DNA from: Williamsia sp. 1138
GTDB taxonomy: Bacteria; Actinomycetota; Actinomycetes; Mycobacteriales; Mycobacteriaceae
DNA length: 64,000 nucleotides
Assembly: GCF_002095435.2 (NCBI RefSeq)
Contig: NZ_MJEJ02000036.1
Location: forward strand, 62,001-126,000
Direction: 5' to 3'
Positions 26,184-36,298 of the stretch are shown here, in pieces. The translations under genes and the position numbers were made by a program. Every line of letters starts with the position of its first letter. Within the stretch, counting starts at the first letter, position 1. Under the pieces are notes generated by a model. The model did no database searches. It was not told the origin of the DNA and saw only the letters and a list, made by a program, of their open reading frames with translations.

Positions 26184-26774
26184 CTAACCCCGGGGTCGCC
26201 ACCACTGCCCTTCGTCTCTGAACAACTCCGGCTGGGTGGATGCGGTGTCGCGGGTGATTCCCGGTATCACCTGGTAGGTGATGGACTCGCGTTCACTGAC
26301 CAGTGCCAACGGCCACCACAGCGCGCGCACGTAGCTCTCGGCTCTGTCCACTCCGTCCCAGTCGTAGAGGCCTCGATAGAGGCCGTTGCCGTCGTGGGCA
26401 AGCCAGAGTTTGGACACGAATCCCGGGAATCCGACGAACAATGGCGTATTGAACAGGCTTTCACGCCGGAATACGGCGTGGGCAATCTCGTTCTGGCCGA
26501 CGCCACGGAGCCGAAACCCGACAGCCAACGTCACCGGTTCGGCGTGCGAGACGGCATCGACAACAGTCTCGCGGTAGACCCGCGCCGAGGATCCGTCAGC
26601 GAAATCGATCCGCCGCTCCAAATTGGTCGTGGGTTGACGAATCCTGCGGTGGGCCAGCAACCGCGAAGTGTTGTAGATCGAGCCGCACAGTTCGCGGGCT
26701 GCAACGATCCCGCGCTGGCGATCAATGGACCGCGCGCCGTTCACGGAGGCGCAAGCCGGATGCCGTGGTCTCAT
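26184..26774 (-). CDS. Conserved hypothetical protein, third gene of the stomatin operon
   Basis: A 196-residue protein with no signal or membrane segment. The C-terminal half is conserved in style with a mycobacterial family of unknown function (FNTPLFVGFPGFVSKLWLAH, GLYRGLYDWDG, SYVRALWWPLALVSERESI). A ligand-binding or dimeric alpha/beta-barrel role is guesswork. I chose ATG at 26774, which overlaps the stop of the preceding small gene (ATGA); GTG at 26783 is the alternative. Confidence 0.7.
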   Translation of the reverse strand: MRPRHPACASVNGARSIDRQRGIVAARELCGSIYNTSRLLAHRRIRQPTTNLERRIDFADGSSARVYRETVVDAVSHAEPVTLAVGFRLRGVGQNEIAHAVFRRESLFNTPLFVGFPGFVSKLWLAHDGNGLYRGLYDWDGVDRAESYVRALWWPLALVSERESITYQVIPGITRDTASTQPELFRDEGQWWRPRG

Positions 26775-26941
26775 TTCCGCCACACGGTGGTCATCTCTCC
26801 GACGACGGCGATCACCTGGAGACCTGCGAGGCCACCGAGGAAGACTGCTGCCCAGATCGACGCTCCCGTGAGCACACAGACGGTGAACAGACAGAGGACC
26901 GCGAGAAGTGCAGCTTGATCAGCTGTTTCGTGACCGAGCAT
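26771..26941 (-). CDS. Small membrane protein (56 aa)
   Basis: The reading frame starts MLGHETADQAALLAVLCLFT and ends TTVWRK. Nearly all of it is hydrophobic (two short helices). It lies 11 bases after the stomatin-like gene and overlaps the next gene by four bases, so its coding nature rests on operon logic. A role as partner of the stomatin-like protein, similar in size to other SPFH-linked small proteins, is inference. Confidence 0.6.
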   Translation of the reverse strand: MLGHETADQAALLAVLCLFTVCVLTGASIWAAVFLGGLAGLQVIAVVGEMTTVWRK

Positions 26942-26952
26942 TCTTCTGCTCC

Positions 26953-27858
26953 CTACCGCGTCGTAGCTGGTGCGGCTATTGGGACAGCAGGCAGTGGCCA
27001 GTCGAGACCGCCCCTGACGGCACCGTCGATCGGTGCGACTCTATCGGTCTGCTGCACAGCCGCTTCAGAGTCACCAACTCGCTTGGCAGCGCTGTTCTCG
27101 CGAACGAAAAGGTTCTCGATGTCAGTGATCGCGCTCATCAACTGCGCGGGGAACACCACAGTGGTGTTCTTCTCGACACCGATCTCGACGAGAGTCTGCA
27201 AGTTGCGTAACTGGAGGGCGATCGGATGAGCGCTCATCGTGTCCGCAGCTTCACCCAGAGACGCAGCAGCCATCGACTCGCCTTCTGCGGCGATGATCTT
27301 CGCACGCTTCTCTCGCTCGGCCTCGGCTTGTCTGGCCATCGCGCGCTTCATGCTCTCAGGCAGCTGGATGTCTTTGAGCTCTACCAAGGTGACTTCCACT
27401 CCCCACTCCAGCGTCGTCATGTCGAGGATGCGCCGGATGTCCGAGTTGATGGTGTCTGTGTCGGCGAGCGCCTGATCGAGTGAGTGCTGTCCGACCACCT
27501 TGCGCAACGTGGTCTGCGCGATTTGATCGATCGCGGCGCGCACATTCTCGATGGCGACCACCGACTTCACCGCATCCACCACGCGGAAGTAAGCCACCGC
27601 CGAGATGTCGACACTGACGTTGTCCCGAGTGATGATGCCCTGCGATTGGATGGGCATCGTCACCACCCGCATCGACACCCGCGCCATGCGATCGACGATC
27701 GGGATCAAGAACCTCAACCCAGGCTCGCGGACGCCAATCACCCGGCCGAACCTCAGCAAGACACCGCGCTCGTACTGCACGACGACCCGGATCGACAGGG
27801 CGAGCAGCAGCAGGGCGACAACGACGACAACGATTCCGATCACGATCCAGCCGATCAT
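26953..27858 (-). CDS. Stomatin/slipin-type SPFH-domain protein
   Basis: A 301-residue membrane scaffold protein. One N-terminal hydrophobic helix ([20 protein letters not shown]) anchors it. An SPFH domain ([20 protein letters not shown] to [23 protein letters not shown], quoted in parts) follows, then a coiled-coil stretch with [15 protein letters not shown]. Bacterial slipins organise membrane microdomains and often pair with NfeD proteases; no nfeD is present here, and a tiny membrane protein takes that place. AGGGGAG lies just before the ATG. A DosR-box-like site lies 85 bases upstream. Confidence 0.9.
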   Translation of the reverse strand: MIGWIVIGIVVVVVALLLLALSIRVVVQYERGVLLRFGRVIGVREPGLRFLIPIVDRMARVSMRVVTMPIQSQGIITRDNVSVDISAVAYFRVVDAVKSVVAIENVRAAIDQIAQTTLRKVVGQHSLDQALADTDTINSDIRRILDMTTLEWGVEVTLVELKDIQLPESMKRAMARQAEAEREKRAKIIAAEGESMAAASLGEAADTMSAHPIALQLRNLQTLVEIGVEKNTTVVFPAQLMSAITDIENLFVRENSAAKRVGDSEAAVQQTDRVAPIDGAVRGGLDWPLPAVPIAAPATTR

Positions 27859-27942
27859 GTGGCTCCCCTTTCACTCACGCCCAGCCGACCATGTCATCGC
27901 GGGCTCCACAGTCACCTTCGCGCTGATTCCCGGCATCCGTGA

Positions 27943-27956
27943 GGGCCAAATGTCAC
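27943..27956. promoter_or_regulatory. Candidate DosR box upstream of the slipin operon
   Basis: GGGCCAAATGTCAC matches GGGACTWWAGTCCC at 10 of 14 positions by hand alignment. It lies in the divergent gap between the slipin operon and the small gene at 28077. Confidence 0.45.
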
Positions 27957-28026
27957 TCCGATGTATCCATCGGTCGTCTCATGAGAACAGCGGTGCTCGT
28001 ACGCGATTACCCAATCAGCCGGAAGT

Positions 28027-28040
28027 GGGCCCTTTGACCC
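28027..28040. promoter_or_regulatory. Candidate DosR box upstream of the gene at 28077
   Basis: GGGCCCTTTGACCC matches the DosR palindrome at 10 of 14 positions and keeps the GGG-8-CCC spacing. Its centre is ~43 bases before the ATG, close to typical DosR activating positions if the transcript is leaderless or nearly so. Confidence 0.55.
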
Positions 28041-28076
28041 TTTTCCTGTCAACGCTCGAGGCCGACACTGCTCGTT

Positions 28077-28448
28077 ATGAGCAAATCCAGCCGCGTAGTC
28101 TCAGCTGGCGTGCCAAGTCATCTCGACATGGCCGTCCAGGCTGTGCCGATGCTCGACCTCGCCCTCCACGACAGACCGCTCCCGGACATCAGCGGCTCAC
28201 TACGCGTCGCCGCCACGTGGTTGTGGACTCGTTTCGACCCCCTGGCCAACGCTGAACTCACCGCCACACTCGCCCACCGAGGCCTCGCACCGGCCGATAC
28301 ATCCGATCTCAAACAAGTCGATGTCGCATTGCGTTCGGCCAGCACATTGATGTTCGACGAACTGCTCGCCTGGTGTGTCGCCGGCGCGTGTCAGCGGTCG
28401 GCTTCAGCGCATCCGCCTGCCCGTGACGACTACACGCTCAGTGGCTGA
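28077..28448 (+). CDS. Hypothetical protein, probably DosR-controlled
   Basis: A 123-residue protein that I do not recognise. The middle reads like a folded helical domain (LDLALHDRPLPDISGSLRV, AATWLWTRFDPLANAELTAT, ALRSASTLMFDELLAWCV). No ribosome site precedes the ATG, so it may be leaderless; internal starts are possible. The strong DosR-like site directly upstream is the best clue to its role. Its 3' end is convergent with the hemerythrin-ATPase gene. Confidence 0.6.
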   Translation: MSKSSRVVSAGVPSHLDMAVQAVPMLDLALHDRPLPDISGSLRVAATWLWTRFDPLANAELTATLAHRGLAPADTSDLKQVDVALRSASTLMFDELLAWCVAGACQRSASAHPPARDDYTLSG

Positions 28449-28488
28449 AGACGACCGACCACAGCCAGCCCCGCGCCGGGATCGCCGA

Positions 28489-30816
28489 TCAGGCTTCGTC
28501 TGCCATGGTGAAGTAATTCTCTTCCTCCTGTATGAAGTGCAGCCGCAACAGTTCGTGGAGCCCGTACAAAGTGGCGATCAGGTCACTGCGTTGGTCCGGA
28601 CTGATCTCGCCGTGCTCATCGGCACGTAGGCGATGAGTGTGGAGTCGGCGGCCCAAACGGTCGATTTCAGCGTGCATTCGGCTCATCGTCGCCGTCGCCT
28701 CCGAGCTCCCCAGTGGCCTCGCCAATGCGGGATACAGATCCTCGTCCTCAGCGTGCTCGTGCGGGAGTACCACCTGCGACACAAACGAATCCGCTGCTTG
28801 CAGCGCAGGATACGCCGACCGTACGTCCCCATTGGACAGCTCTTGCGCCGCGGTGGTGAGCAGCGACAGCCGGCCCCTCATCTCGTCGTGCTCTTTCGAG
28901 AACCGGTGGATAAGTTCGTCGGTCTGACTGCTGATCCGCTGGGATCGTTTTCTCCCACCGCTGAGCGCCCGCAGCGCGTTCAGAATCACGATCACGTCGA
29001 TAGCTTCTTGAACCAGAGCTCCGGGCGCGGGCGCCAGCAAGCCGAATGCCGCCACAACCATGGCTACCAGCGACAAACCCATTCCCACTCCGGCGCTTTG
29101 CACAGCTATCCGCCGAGAGCGACGGGCGGTTTCCATGGCATCAGCAAGCCTGTCGATGCGGTCTGTCGTCAGGACGATGTCTGCGGCCTGCGAACTGGCC
29201 GCCGAGCCTCTCGCGCCCATCGCCACACCCACGGTGGCAGTGGCCAGTGCCGGCGCGTCGTTGACTCCGTCGCCCACCATGATGGTGACTGCCTGGCGTC
29301 GCTCGGCGCGCACCCGCGCGACCTTGTCGGCGGGGGTCTGCTGGGCATACACCTGATCGAGTCCCAGAACAGCTCCGATCTCCTGCGCGGGCCGAGCGCG
29401 GTCTCCTGTCAGCATGATGATCCGAGACAGTCCGGCACCGCGCAGTCGTCTCAATGTCGACGACGCGTCGCGACGAACCTCATCGATCAGTGTTATGGCC
29501 GCAGTCAGGATTCCCTCGACTTCGATCCAGGCAATCACGGACCCGTCAAGTTCGGACTTGCGCAGCGCGGCCTGCGCCCACGTCGGTCCGTCCTCAGGCA
29601 GAACACGCGAACCCACCGAAACCCGGCAGCCGTCCACGGTGGCGGTCACCCCCGTGCCGGCCTGTTCGACGACGTCGGTCGGCAGCGAAAGGGGCATACC
29701 CCGCGCTTTCGCTTCCCGGACTATGGCCTCGGCCAGAACGTGCGCCGAGACCTGATCGGCGGAGGCCGCCAAACGGAGAATGTTCGCGGGGTCCTGGCCG
29801 GGCGCCACATCGATGGCAAGGCCGCTTGGTCGACCCGTCGTCAATGTCCCGGTCTTGTCCAGGACAAGGGTCGTGGCGTGTCCCAGATTCTCCAGTGCGG
29901 CACCATCTCTGACGACCACACCGAAGCGTAACGATCGCGACAGGCCGGAGACGATGGCGATGGGCGCGGCCAACAGCAACGGACACGGCGTCGCAACCAC
30001 CAGAACCGCGACCGCTCGCGTCAGGGAGCCGTCGACGACCCACGCCACGGACGCGACCACCAGCGTCAGCGGCAGGAACCAGGCAGCAAGTCGATCAGCC
30101 AATCGGACGACCGGCGCCCGTTCGGACGACGCATCGTCGGCTAGACGGACAATACCCGCGTAGGTGCTGTCCGAAGCTGTTCGCAGCGCTGTCATCTCGA
30201 ATGCGTTGCCTGCATTGACGACACCCGAACGTAGGTCATCGCCCGACGTTACGGTGACCGCAACAGATTCACCGGTGAGCATGGACTCGTCGAGGACTGC
30301 AACGGAGGAGTTCATCCGGCCGTCGACCGGCACTGTCTCACCGCACCCTACCGAGATGACGTCCCCGACCTCGACTTCGTCGAGGTCCACCACTTCGAGC
30401 GTCGTGCCTACCCGGCGCCGCGCAGTACGTGGGGCGTGCGCGACGAGAGCGCTCAGGTCGCGAGACGCTCGTCGCGACGCGGTTGCGTCGAGCACTCGGC
30501 CGGTGGCAAGCATGACGGCGATCAGAATTCCGGCGAGGAACTCCCCGACGACGATGGTTCCGACCAAGGAGAGCACCGCGATCACATCGACGCCGACCCG
30601 TCCGTGACGCAGACCTTCCACTACCCACCACACCGCAGGTAGCAAAGCCACGAGGGTTCCGGCAATCCAGAGCGCGTCGGCGATGTCGGTTGACTCCGAA
30701 AGCCACGCGATACCGCCCGCTGTCAACGCGGCGGCCGTGACCACGAAGAGCGCCGTTTCCACGGAAATCCCCACGTTCATTCCTGGCCGCGGCTTGTGCA
30801 CGTCATCCGCACGCAC
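28489..30816 (-). CDS. P-type metal/cation ATPase fused to a C-terminal hemerythrin (HHE) domain
   Basis: A 775-residue protein. Residues ~1-600 form a P1B-like pump: membrane pairs, TGES loop (MLTGESVAV), TPCPLLLAAPIA in the transport helix, DKTGTLT phosphorylation site and [10 protein letters not shown] hinge. There is no N-terminal metal-binding domain, and the usual His-Pro dipeptide of P1B pumps reads His-Val (SAHVLAEAI). Residues ~615-775 form a hemerythrin-like four-helix domain with HRFSKEHDEM, LPHEHAEDEDLYP, MHAEIDRLG and LRLHFIQEEENYF, the usual di-iron ligand pattern. The GTG start has GGAGG seven bases upstream. The substrate metal is not predictable from sequence. Confidence 0.88.
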   Translation of the reverse strand: MRADDVHKPRPGMNVGISVETALFVVTAAALTAGGIAWLSESTDIADALWIAGTLVALLPAVWWVVEGLRHGRVGVDVIAVLSLVGTIVVGEFLAGILIAVMLATGRVLDATASRRASRDLSALVAHAPRTARRRVGTTLEVVDLDEVEVGDVISVGCGETVPVDGRMNSSVAVLDESMLTGESVAVTVTSGDDLRSGVVNAGNAFEMTALRTASDSTYAGIVRLADDASSERAPVVRLADRLAAWFLPLTLVVASVAWVVDGSLTRAVAVLVVATPCPLLLAAPIAIVSGLSRSLRFGVVVRDGAALENLGHATTLVLDKTGTLTTGRPSGLAIDVAPGQDPANILRLAASADQVSAHVLAEAIVREAKARGMPLSLPTDVVEQAGTGVTATVDGCRVSVGSRVLPEDGPTWAQAALRKSELDGSVIAWIEVEGILTAAITLIDEVRRDASSTLRRLRGAGLSRIIMLTGDRARPAQEIGAVLGLDQVYAQQTPADKVARVRAERRQAVTIMVGDGVNDAPALATATVGVAMGARGSAASSQAADIVLTTDRIDRLADAMETARRSRRIAVQSAGVGMGLSLVAMVVAAFGLLAPAPGALVQEAIDVIVILNALRALSGGRKRSQRISSQTDELIHRFSKEHDEMRGRLSLLTTAAQELSNGDVRSAYPALQAADSFVSQVVLPHEHAEDEDLYPALARPLGSSEATATMSRMHAEIDRLGRRLHTHRLRADEHGEISPDQRSDLIATLYGLHELLRLHFIQEEENYFTMADEA

Positions 30817-30873
30817 GTCTTTTCCTCCTCGATGCCCACCGGAAAGTCTCCGCTACGCCGATTCGCCGCCCTA

Positions 30874-30887
30874 GGGACGAAAGAAGT
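30874..30887. promoter_or_regulatory. Candidate DosR box between the hemerythrin-ATPase and flavodoxin genes
   Basis: GGGACGAAAGAAGT matches the DosR palindrome at 9 of 14 positions, with one half-site complete. It sits inside a nine-base inverted repeat (CTACGCCGA at 30853-30861, TCGGCGTAG at 30887-30895). The site could serve both divergent genes. Confidence 0.4.
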
Positions 30888-30974
30888 CGGCGTAGAGGCC
30901 TATGTCCTCTCCTCGCGCGCCGATGCGGGCAGTTCACTGAGGAGACAGTTCACGTCGCCGAATGGAGCAGTGCA

Positions 30975-31511
30975 GTGATCAAGGTACTTGTGGCAACGGC
31001 CAGCAGGCACGGGTCGACCCGGGAGATCGGCGAACAACTCGGCACTGCGCTATCGGCTGGTCTACTCGCGCGGAAAGTTGACGCCGAGGTCGAAGTTCTC
31101 GACGCCGACCAGATCGAGAGTCTCGCCGACGTCGACGCACTGATCTTGGGAAGCGCGGTGTACATGGGGCGCTGGCTCAAGAGCGCCCGGAGTCTCGTCG
31201 ATCGTGAAACCAAGAGTCTGGAAGCAATCCCGGTCTGGTTGTTCTCCAGCGGTCCAGTAGACGACACCGGCAAGAGTGATGGCGGCAAGGCCACACCTGA
31301 GGTGAAAATCGCCAGTGCCGCGTGGGCGCAGGATCATCACACGTTCGGCGGCAAACTCGACCGAGCCGAGCTGAGTTGGGGTGAGCGTCTGGTTGCGTCC
31401 GCCGTTCACGCGACTGACGGTGACCATCGCTCCTCATCCGAGATCGGTGAATGGGCCGACGAGATCTGCGGATCATTGGCCGAAATGCCCGTTGTCCGAA
31501 ACGACTGGTGA
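30975..31511 (+). CDS. Flavodoxin-domain protein (HemG-like)
   Basis: A 178-residue protein with a flavodoxin fold: the FMN phosphate loop [17 protein letters not shown], the second loop [16 protein letters not shown] and the third near [10 protein letters not shown]. The family includes menaquinone-dependent protoporphyrinogen dehydrogenase and other electron carriers. The GTG start has GGAG seven bases upstream. It begins a tightly packed five-gene unit with an alcohol dehydrogenase, a winged-helix protein, a P-type ATPase and an acetyltransferase. Confidence 0.88.
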   Translation: MIKVLVATASRHGSTREIGEQLGTALSAGLLARKVDAEVEVLDADQIESLADVDALILGSAVYMGRWLKSARSLVDRETKSLEAIPVWLFSSGPVDDTGKSDGGKATPEVKIASAAWAQDHHTFGGKLDRAELSWGERLVASAVHATDGDHRSSSEIGEWADEICGSLAEMPVVRNDW

Positions 31512-31530
31512 GTTCCGCAGAGGTTTTGGC

Positions 31531-32562
31531 ATGCGAGCATGGCGAGTATCAGAGCCAGGACCGATCTTGGGCGAACCAATCGAGCTGGTGACCGAAAAGA
31601 GGCCGGTGCCACAGCGCGGCGAGATGCTCCTCGCGGTCGAGGCCTGCGGGGTGTGCCGTACAGATCTACACGTCGTCGAGGGCGACCTGCCAGTCCACCG
31701 ACCATCGGTGGTTCCCGGCCATGAAGTCGTAGGACGTGTGCTGTACATCGCCGAGGGAACCTCCACTGCTTTCCGCGTCGGCGATCTGGTCGGCGTCCCC
31801 TGGCTTCGATCCACCTGCGGCACTTGCAGCTACTGCCGCACCGGAGCCGAAAACCTTTGCTTGCGTTCCCGGTACACCGGCTGGGATCATGGCGGCGGGT
31901 ACGCCGACTACGTTGTCGCCGAAGCCGCTTACGCCCTGGAACTGCCGACCGGTTATTCCGCAACGGAGCTCGCTCCGCTGCTGTGCGCCGGGATCATCGG
32001 CTACCGCGCACTGAAGCGAGCAGAGCTCCCACCTCGCGGCCGTCTGGGCATCTACGGATTCGGCGGTAGTGCCCATCTGGTGGCGCAGGTCGCGATGCAC
32101 CAAGGAGCAATTGTGCACGTGATGACGCGTGATCAACGAGCGCGGGACCTGGCACTCGAACTCGGTGTCGCATCAGCTCGAGACACGTACGACCAACCTC
32201 CCGAGCCTCTCGACTCGGCGATTGTCTTCGCCCCGATCGGCGACATCGTCCCTACCGCGCTGGAAGCGCTCGACCGTGGCGGGACCCTCTCACTGGCGGG
32301 CATCCACATGACCGACATCCCGCCCCTGAACTATCAACGACACCTGTTCCACGAGAAACAGATACGCAGTGTCGAGTCCAACACCCGCGCAGACGCCCGT
32401 CAGTTTCTGCGCTTCGCCCAAGATCACCGACTCCACGTAGAAACCACTGAATACTCACTCGAGCAAGCGCTCACTGCCCTTCGAGACCTCAAGGAAGGGC
32501 TGTTCGCGGGGGCTGCGGTATTGGTCCCCCTCGAGAAGGGACTCCCCTATGCGACTTCTTGA
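31531..32562 (+). CDS. Zinc-dependent alcohol dehydrogenase (AdhA-like)
   Basis: A 343-residue medium-chain dehydrogenase. The catalytic zinc ligands lie in CGVCRTDLH and GHEVVG; the structural zinc site is [15 protein letters not shown]. The dinucleotide motif [16 protein letters not shown] is slightly degenerate (GxGGxx). It should interconvert alcohols and aldehydes with NAD(H). AGAGG lies seven bases before the ATG at 31531. It follows the flavodoxin gene by 19 bases and overlaps the next gene by 14 bases. Compare Rv1862 AdhA. Confidence 0.88.
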   Translation: MRAWRVSEPGPILGEPIELVTEKRPVPQRGEMLLAVEACGVCRTDLHVVEGDLPVHRPSVVPGHEVVGRVLYIAEGTSTAFRVGDLVGVPWLRSTCGTCSYCRTGAENLCLRSRYTGWDHGGGYADYVVAEAAYALELPTGYSATELAPLLCAGIIGYRALKRAELPPRGRLGIYGFGGSAHLVAQVAMHQGAIVHVMTRDQRARDLALELGVASARDTYDQPPEPLDSAIVFAPIGDIVPTALEALDRGGTLSLAGIHMTDIPPLNYQRHLFHEKQIRSVESNTRADARQFLRFAQDHRLHVETTEYSLEQALTALRDLKEGLFAGAAVLVPLEKGLPYATS

Positions 32563-32989
32563 CCGGGTGGCGATCCGCTTCCACATTCTGGGCCGGGCCG
32601 TCAGCGATATGATCTCCGAGCAGCAGATGAGCCGAGAGCTGTTCCGTCGCGATTACCGTGTCGGGCCCGGTAATCTGCGCCAGATCCTGGACGATCTGGT
32701 GGCCGAAACCCTCCTGACGCAAGACCAGCGTCTGATCGACGGCATGATGCAGAACGTCTACCGGGCAACGCCGGCAGGCAGGATGGAATTGGGGCGCGAT
32801 CGGCGACTACTGAGCAAGCTCACCCACGAAGTCTTCGGTGATGCGGTCCCCCCGGCGCCATCGGGGCTTGTCGTCGATGCTCCAGGACATTCCGTCCTCA
32901 GTTCGATGCTTGCTGTGCAAGTCCCCGCGAGCCAACGGGATTGCCGCAAGGCTCCGGAACAGGGGCGCTCTCTTGCCCACCGCCGGTGA
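32549..32989 (+). CDS. Winged-helix (PadR-like) protein
   Basis: A 146-residue protein. Residues ~15-95 look like a winged helix: a helix pair ([20 protein letters not shown]), a recognition-like [15 protein letters not shown] and a wing with [17 protein letters not shown], close to PadR-type repressors. The C-terminal ~45 residues appear disordered. DNA binding is inferred, not shown. It is embedded in the operon, overlapping the dehydrogenase by 14 bases and the ATPase by about 17. Confidence 0.7.
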   Translation: MRLLDRVAIRFHILGRAVSDMISEQQMSRELFRRDYRVGPGNLRQILDDLVAETLLTQDQRLIDGMMQNVYRATPAGRMELGRDRRLLSKLTHEVFGDAVPPAPSGLVVDAPGHSVLSSMLAVQVPASQRDCRKAPEQGRSLAHRR

Positions 32990-35741
32990 CACATCTGCGC
33001 CCGTAGACCCACAGGAAGCGATCCCGGGTCTGCTGCGTGACCTGGACACCGACCCCATGGGTCTGTCCGATCGCGAAGTCGTGAGACGGGCGCTGATCTA
33101 TGGCCGGAACGAACTGACTCGGCGCCATCGCAGTCACTGGGCTCGACAATTGCTTCGCCAAATCACCCACCCGTTGGCGCTGCTGCTGTGGCTGGCTGCA
33201 GTGTTGGCATGGTTCAGCGACTCTCGACCGCTTGCCATAGCAATCGTGGTGGTGGTGATCATCAACGCAGCCTTCGCATTGGTGCAGGAGCGCCACGCCG
33301 AGCAAGCCGTAGAAGCGTTGTCCGCCTTCATTCCCGCCACCGCACGAGTGGTCCGACAGGCACCGGAGATGTCCGTCGAAGCGTCCGAGCTCGTACCCGG
33401 CGACGTGATTCTGCTCGCCGAGGGTGACAAGATCCCCGCCGACGCAAGACTGCTCGACGGCTCCTTGGATGTCGATCTATCCACGCTCACCGGCGAATCC
33501 GCCACCGTAAGGCTCGAGACCCGCACGGCGGCCGGGACCGGACCCATCATCGAAGCAACAGACCTGGTCTTCAGTGGCACCACCATCGTGACCGGCCATG
33601 CACACGCCGTCGTCTTCGCCACCGGAATGCAGACAGAACTCGGACGGATCGCCGCCCTTTCTGCGCGGGTCACCCAGGACGAGAGCCCGCTCGAAACACA
33701 GGTCAAGCGCGTAGCGTGGCTCATCGCCGCCGTCGCGGTGACGATGGGACTCGCCTTCATCCCGCTCGGAACCCTGCTGGCCGGCCTGTCATTACAGGAT
33801 TCGGTCAACTTCGCGATCGGTCTTCTCGTCGCCAACGTACCCGAGGGCCTGCTCCCTACCATCACGCTTGCACTCGCCGTCGGTGTGCGAGTCCTGGCGC
33901 GCAGCGGCGCGCTCGTCAAGAAGATCTCGGCAGTGGAGACGCTGGGATCGACGACCGTCATCTGTACAGACAAGACCGGCACACTGACGCTCAACGAGAT
34001 GACCGCTGCACGTATGTGGACATCGCAGGGCGTGCTCGAACCTCCCACCGGTGGCAACGACTGTGCCTCTCGCACAGCGCACGTCATCGCCAACTGCTGC
34101 TCGGCGAGTATCACCACGGATGACGACGGCACAACCGCCGAACGCGGAGATCCGACCGAGTTGGCGCTACTGCGCGCGTCCCAGGAACTCGGAGTCGGCC
34201 CGGGGCCCGGAGAACCCTCCGATCGGCTTCGGGAGTTCCACTTCGAGTCCGCTTTGCGCCGGATGTCAACGGTGACGCGTTCAGCACCCGGCACGGCCCG
34301 GATCAATGTCAAAGGTGCGCCGGAAGAAGTCCTCCAACGATGCACCACAATCGCCGACGGCAGCGGCGACCGCGCGCTGACATCCGTCGATCGCACGGCG
34401 ATCACCGCCATGGTGACCGAATGGGCAGCCGAGGGACTCCGGTTGATGGCCGTCGCCGAGCGCACGATCGATGAGACGTTGGTCGAGACACTCAGCCGCG
34501 AGAACACCGAGCAAGGCCTCACCATGCTGGCGATCGTTGCCCTGATGGACCCACCACGACCCGAGGTCGCGGAGGCAGTCGCCACCTGCCACTCCGCAGG
34601 CATTCGGATCATGGTCGTCACCGGCGACCACGGCCTCACCGCACGCGGCATCGCCGAAAGCGTCGGGATCGGCGCGGGTAGCAGCTTGCGGGTGGTGACC
34701 GGGACGGAGCTCGAGCTGATGCCCGAGGCCGATCTCGATCTTCTATTGGCCGAACCGGGCGAGATCGTGTTCGCCCGCAGTTCTCCAGAAGCCAAGCTCC
34801 GCATCACCGACGCCTTACGTAGTCAAGGCCATGTTGTGGCGATGACCGGAGACGGCGTCAACGACGCTCCCGCTCTGCGACGCTCGGACATCGGTGTCGC
34901 GATGGGGAAATCGGGGACCGACGTGGCACGCGAAGCAGCCACGATGGTGCTGACCGACGATAACTTCGCGACCATCGTCACCGCCGTCGAAGCCGGCCGC
35001 CGCGTCTACGACAACGTACGCAAGTTCATCGTCTACATCTTCGCGCACGCCACTCCAGAGGTCATTCCCTTTCTGCTGTACGCACTTTCTGGAGGCCAGA
35101 TTCCTCTACCCCTGACCGTCATGCAGATCCTGGCCATCGACCTCGGTACCGAGACCCTGCCTGCCCTCGCCCTGGGACGCGAACCTGCCGAACCCGGACT
35201 GATGGATCGACCGCCGCACAAACGGGGCCAGAACGTCGTCAGCCGCGAGATCTTGGTGCGCTCATGGGGTCTTCTCGGCGGTGTATCGGCCGCGCTCGTT
35301 CTGGCACTGTTCCTGGGAACCCTCGTCAACGGCGGCTGGCACCTGGGTGATTCGGTGTCGAGCGGACCGCTGCACGATACGTGGATGCTCGCCACCACGA
35401 TGAGCTTCTTGGCCATCGTGTCGTGTCAGATCGGCACCGCGATCGCAGCACGCACTCAACGGGCCTCACTTCGCGAGATCGGTCTGGGAACCAACCGTCT
35501 GCTTTTGTGGGGTATCGGATTTGAGATCGTCTTTGCCGTCTTGGTGGTCACGGTGCCGCAGCTGCAGGACATCTTCGGAACAGCTTCCCCTCCGCTGTAT
35601 CTGGCGCTGTGGCTGATCCCGTTGCCGTTCATCGTGTGGGGCAGCGACGAGCTGTATCGCTGGTTCCGACGACGGATGTCCCAGACTACCGATCGCGACC
35701 CCACAGCCCCAGCCTCCGATCGAGAAAGCCAACCACGATGA
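32973..35741 (+). CDS. ctpF: CtpF-like cation-transporting P-type ATPase
   Basis: A ~922-residue P2-type ATPase, resembling the DosR-regulated CtpF (Rv1997). It shows a cation-ATPase N domain, TLTGES, the [18 protein letters not shown] membrane motif (PEGL), [14 protein letters not shown] and [12 protein letters not shown]. About ten membrane helices are predicted. The start is uncertain: I chose the TTG at 32973, with AGGGG seven bases upstream, because the longer reading to 32838 lies within the winged-helix gene. It should pump calcium or another cation. The stop overlaps the acetyltransferase ATG (ATGA). Confidence 0.88.
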   Translation: MPTAGDTSAPVDPQEAIPGLLRDLDTDPMGLSDREVVRRALIYGRNELTRRHRSHWARQLLRQITHPLALLLWLAAVLAWFSDSRPLAIAIVVVVIINAAFALVQERHAEQAVEALSAFIPATARVVRQAPEMSVEASELVPGDVILLAEGDKIPADARLLDGSLDVDLSTLTGESATVRLETRTAAGTGPIIEATDLVFSGTTIVTGHAHAVVFATGMQTELGRIAALSARVTQDESPLETQVKRVAWLIAAVAVTMGLAFIPLGTLLAGLSLQDSVNFAIGLLVANVPEGLLPTITLALAVGVRVLARSGALVKKISAVETLGSTTVICTDKTGTLTLNEMTAARMWTSQGVLEPPTGGNDCASRTAHVIANCCSASITTDDDGTTAERGDPTELALLRASQELGVGPGPGEPSDRLREFHFESALRRMSTVTRSAPGTARINVKGAPEEVLQRCTTIADGSGDRALTSVDRTAITAMVTEWAAEGLRLMAVAERTIDETLVETLSRENTEQGLTMLAIVALMDPPRPEVAEAVATCHSAGIRIMVVTGDHGLTARGIAESVGIGAGSSLRVVTGTELELMPEADLDLLLAEPGEIVFARSSPEAKLRITDALRSQGHVVAMTGDGVNDAPALRRSDIGVAMGKSGTDVAREAATMVLTDDNFATIVTAVEAGRRVYDNVRKFIVYIFAHATPEVIPFLLYALSGGQIPLPLTVMQILAIDLGTETLPALALGREPAEPGLMDRPPHKRGQNVVSREILVRSWGLLGGVSAALVLALFLGTLVNGGWHLGDSVSSGPLHDTWMLATTMSFLAIVSCQIGTAIAARTQRASLREIGLGTNRLLLWGIGFEIVFAVLVVTVPQLQDIFGTASPPLYLALWLIPLPFIVWGSDELYRWFRRRMSQTTDRDPTAPASDRESQPR

Positions 35742-36289
35742 GTACCGACACCAACGCACCATCCCCGGGTCATCGACCGCCGGCCGATGTGGTCTTTCGA
35801 GACCTCGACGAAAGCGACATACCGGCAGTTGAGGATCTGTACCGAAGCATGAACGAACACGACGCCTACATGCGGTTCTTCGGCGCCCGCCCCAAACACC
35901 TCCACACTGTTGCGGCATACACCTGCCGCCGCCTCGAGGGCAGCTACGCGCTCGGCGCATTCCGTGGTGAACGACTACTAGGCATTGCCAACTACATCCG
36001 CGGACCACGTCCCCAAACCAGACCGCATCCTGACGTCGAGATCGCGATCACTGTCGACCACAGCGTCCAGGCCCGCGGGATCGGGACCGGCTTGCTGGAG
36101 CACCTCGTTGCACATGCGCGATCGGCGGGGATCCGGTGGCTGACTGCAGAGATCTTGGCCGAGAACAGCCTGATGATCGGGGTGCTCCGCGATATCGGGC
36201 TCACCCACGAGCTTCATCTCGACGGAACGACCATGACCTTGGAAATCGATCTGCACGCCGGCGATCTCGACGATTCAGCGTGTGTGTGA
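35738..36289 (+). CDS. GNAT-family N-acetyltransferase
   Basis: A 183-residue acetyltransferase. The acetyl-CoA loop is [19 protein letters not shown] (R/QxxGxG/A type), preceded by the [10 protein letters not shown] strand and followed by [20 protein letters not shown]. Such domains often sit in, or act on, proteins of stress metabolism in actinobacteria, for example together with universal stress proteins. The substrate is unknown. It is the last gene of the overlapping unit starting at 30975 and lies convergent to a universal stress protein gene. Confidence 0.85.
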   Translation: MSTDTNAPSPGHRPPADVVFRDLDESDIPAVEDLYRSMNEHDAYMRFFGARPKHLHTVAAYTCRRLEGSYALGAFRGERLLGIANYIRGPRPQTRPHPDVEIAITVDHSVQARGIGTGLLEHLVAHARSAGIRWLTAEILAENSLMIGVLRDIGLTHELHLDGTTMTLEIDLHAGDLDDSACV

Positions 36290-36298
36290 GGGGCGAGG

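Noticed and set aside
28633-29931. 432-residue open frame on the plus strand
   Set aside because: Antisense to the hemerythrin-ATPase gene; Arg/Gln/His-rich low-quality translation.
33134-34807. 557-residue open frame on the minus strand
   Set aside because: It lies antisense to the CtpF-like ATPase, is rich in Ser/Thr/Arg and has no family motif.
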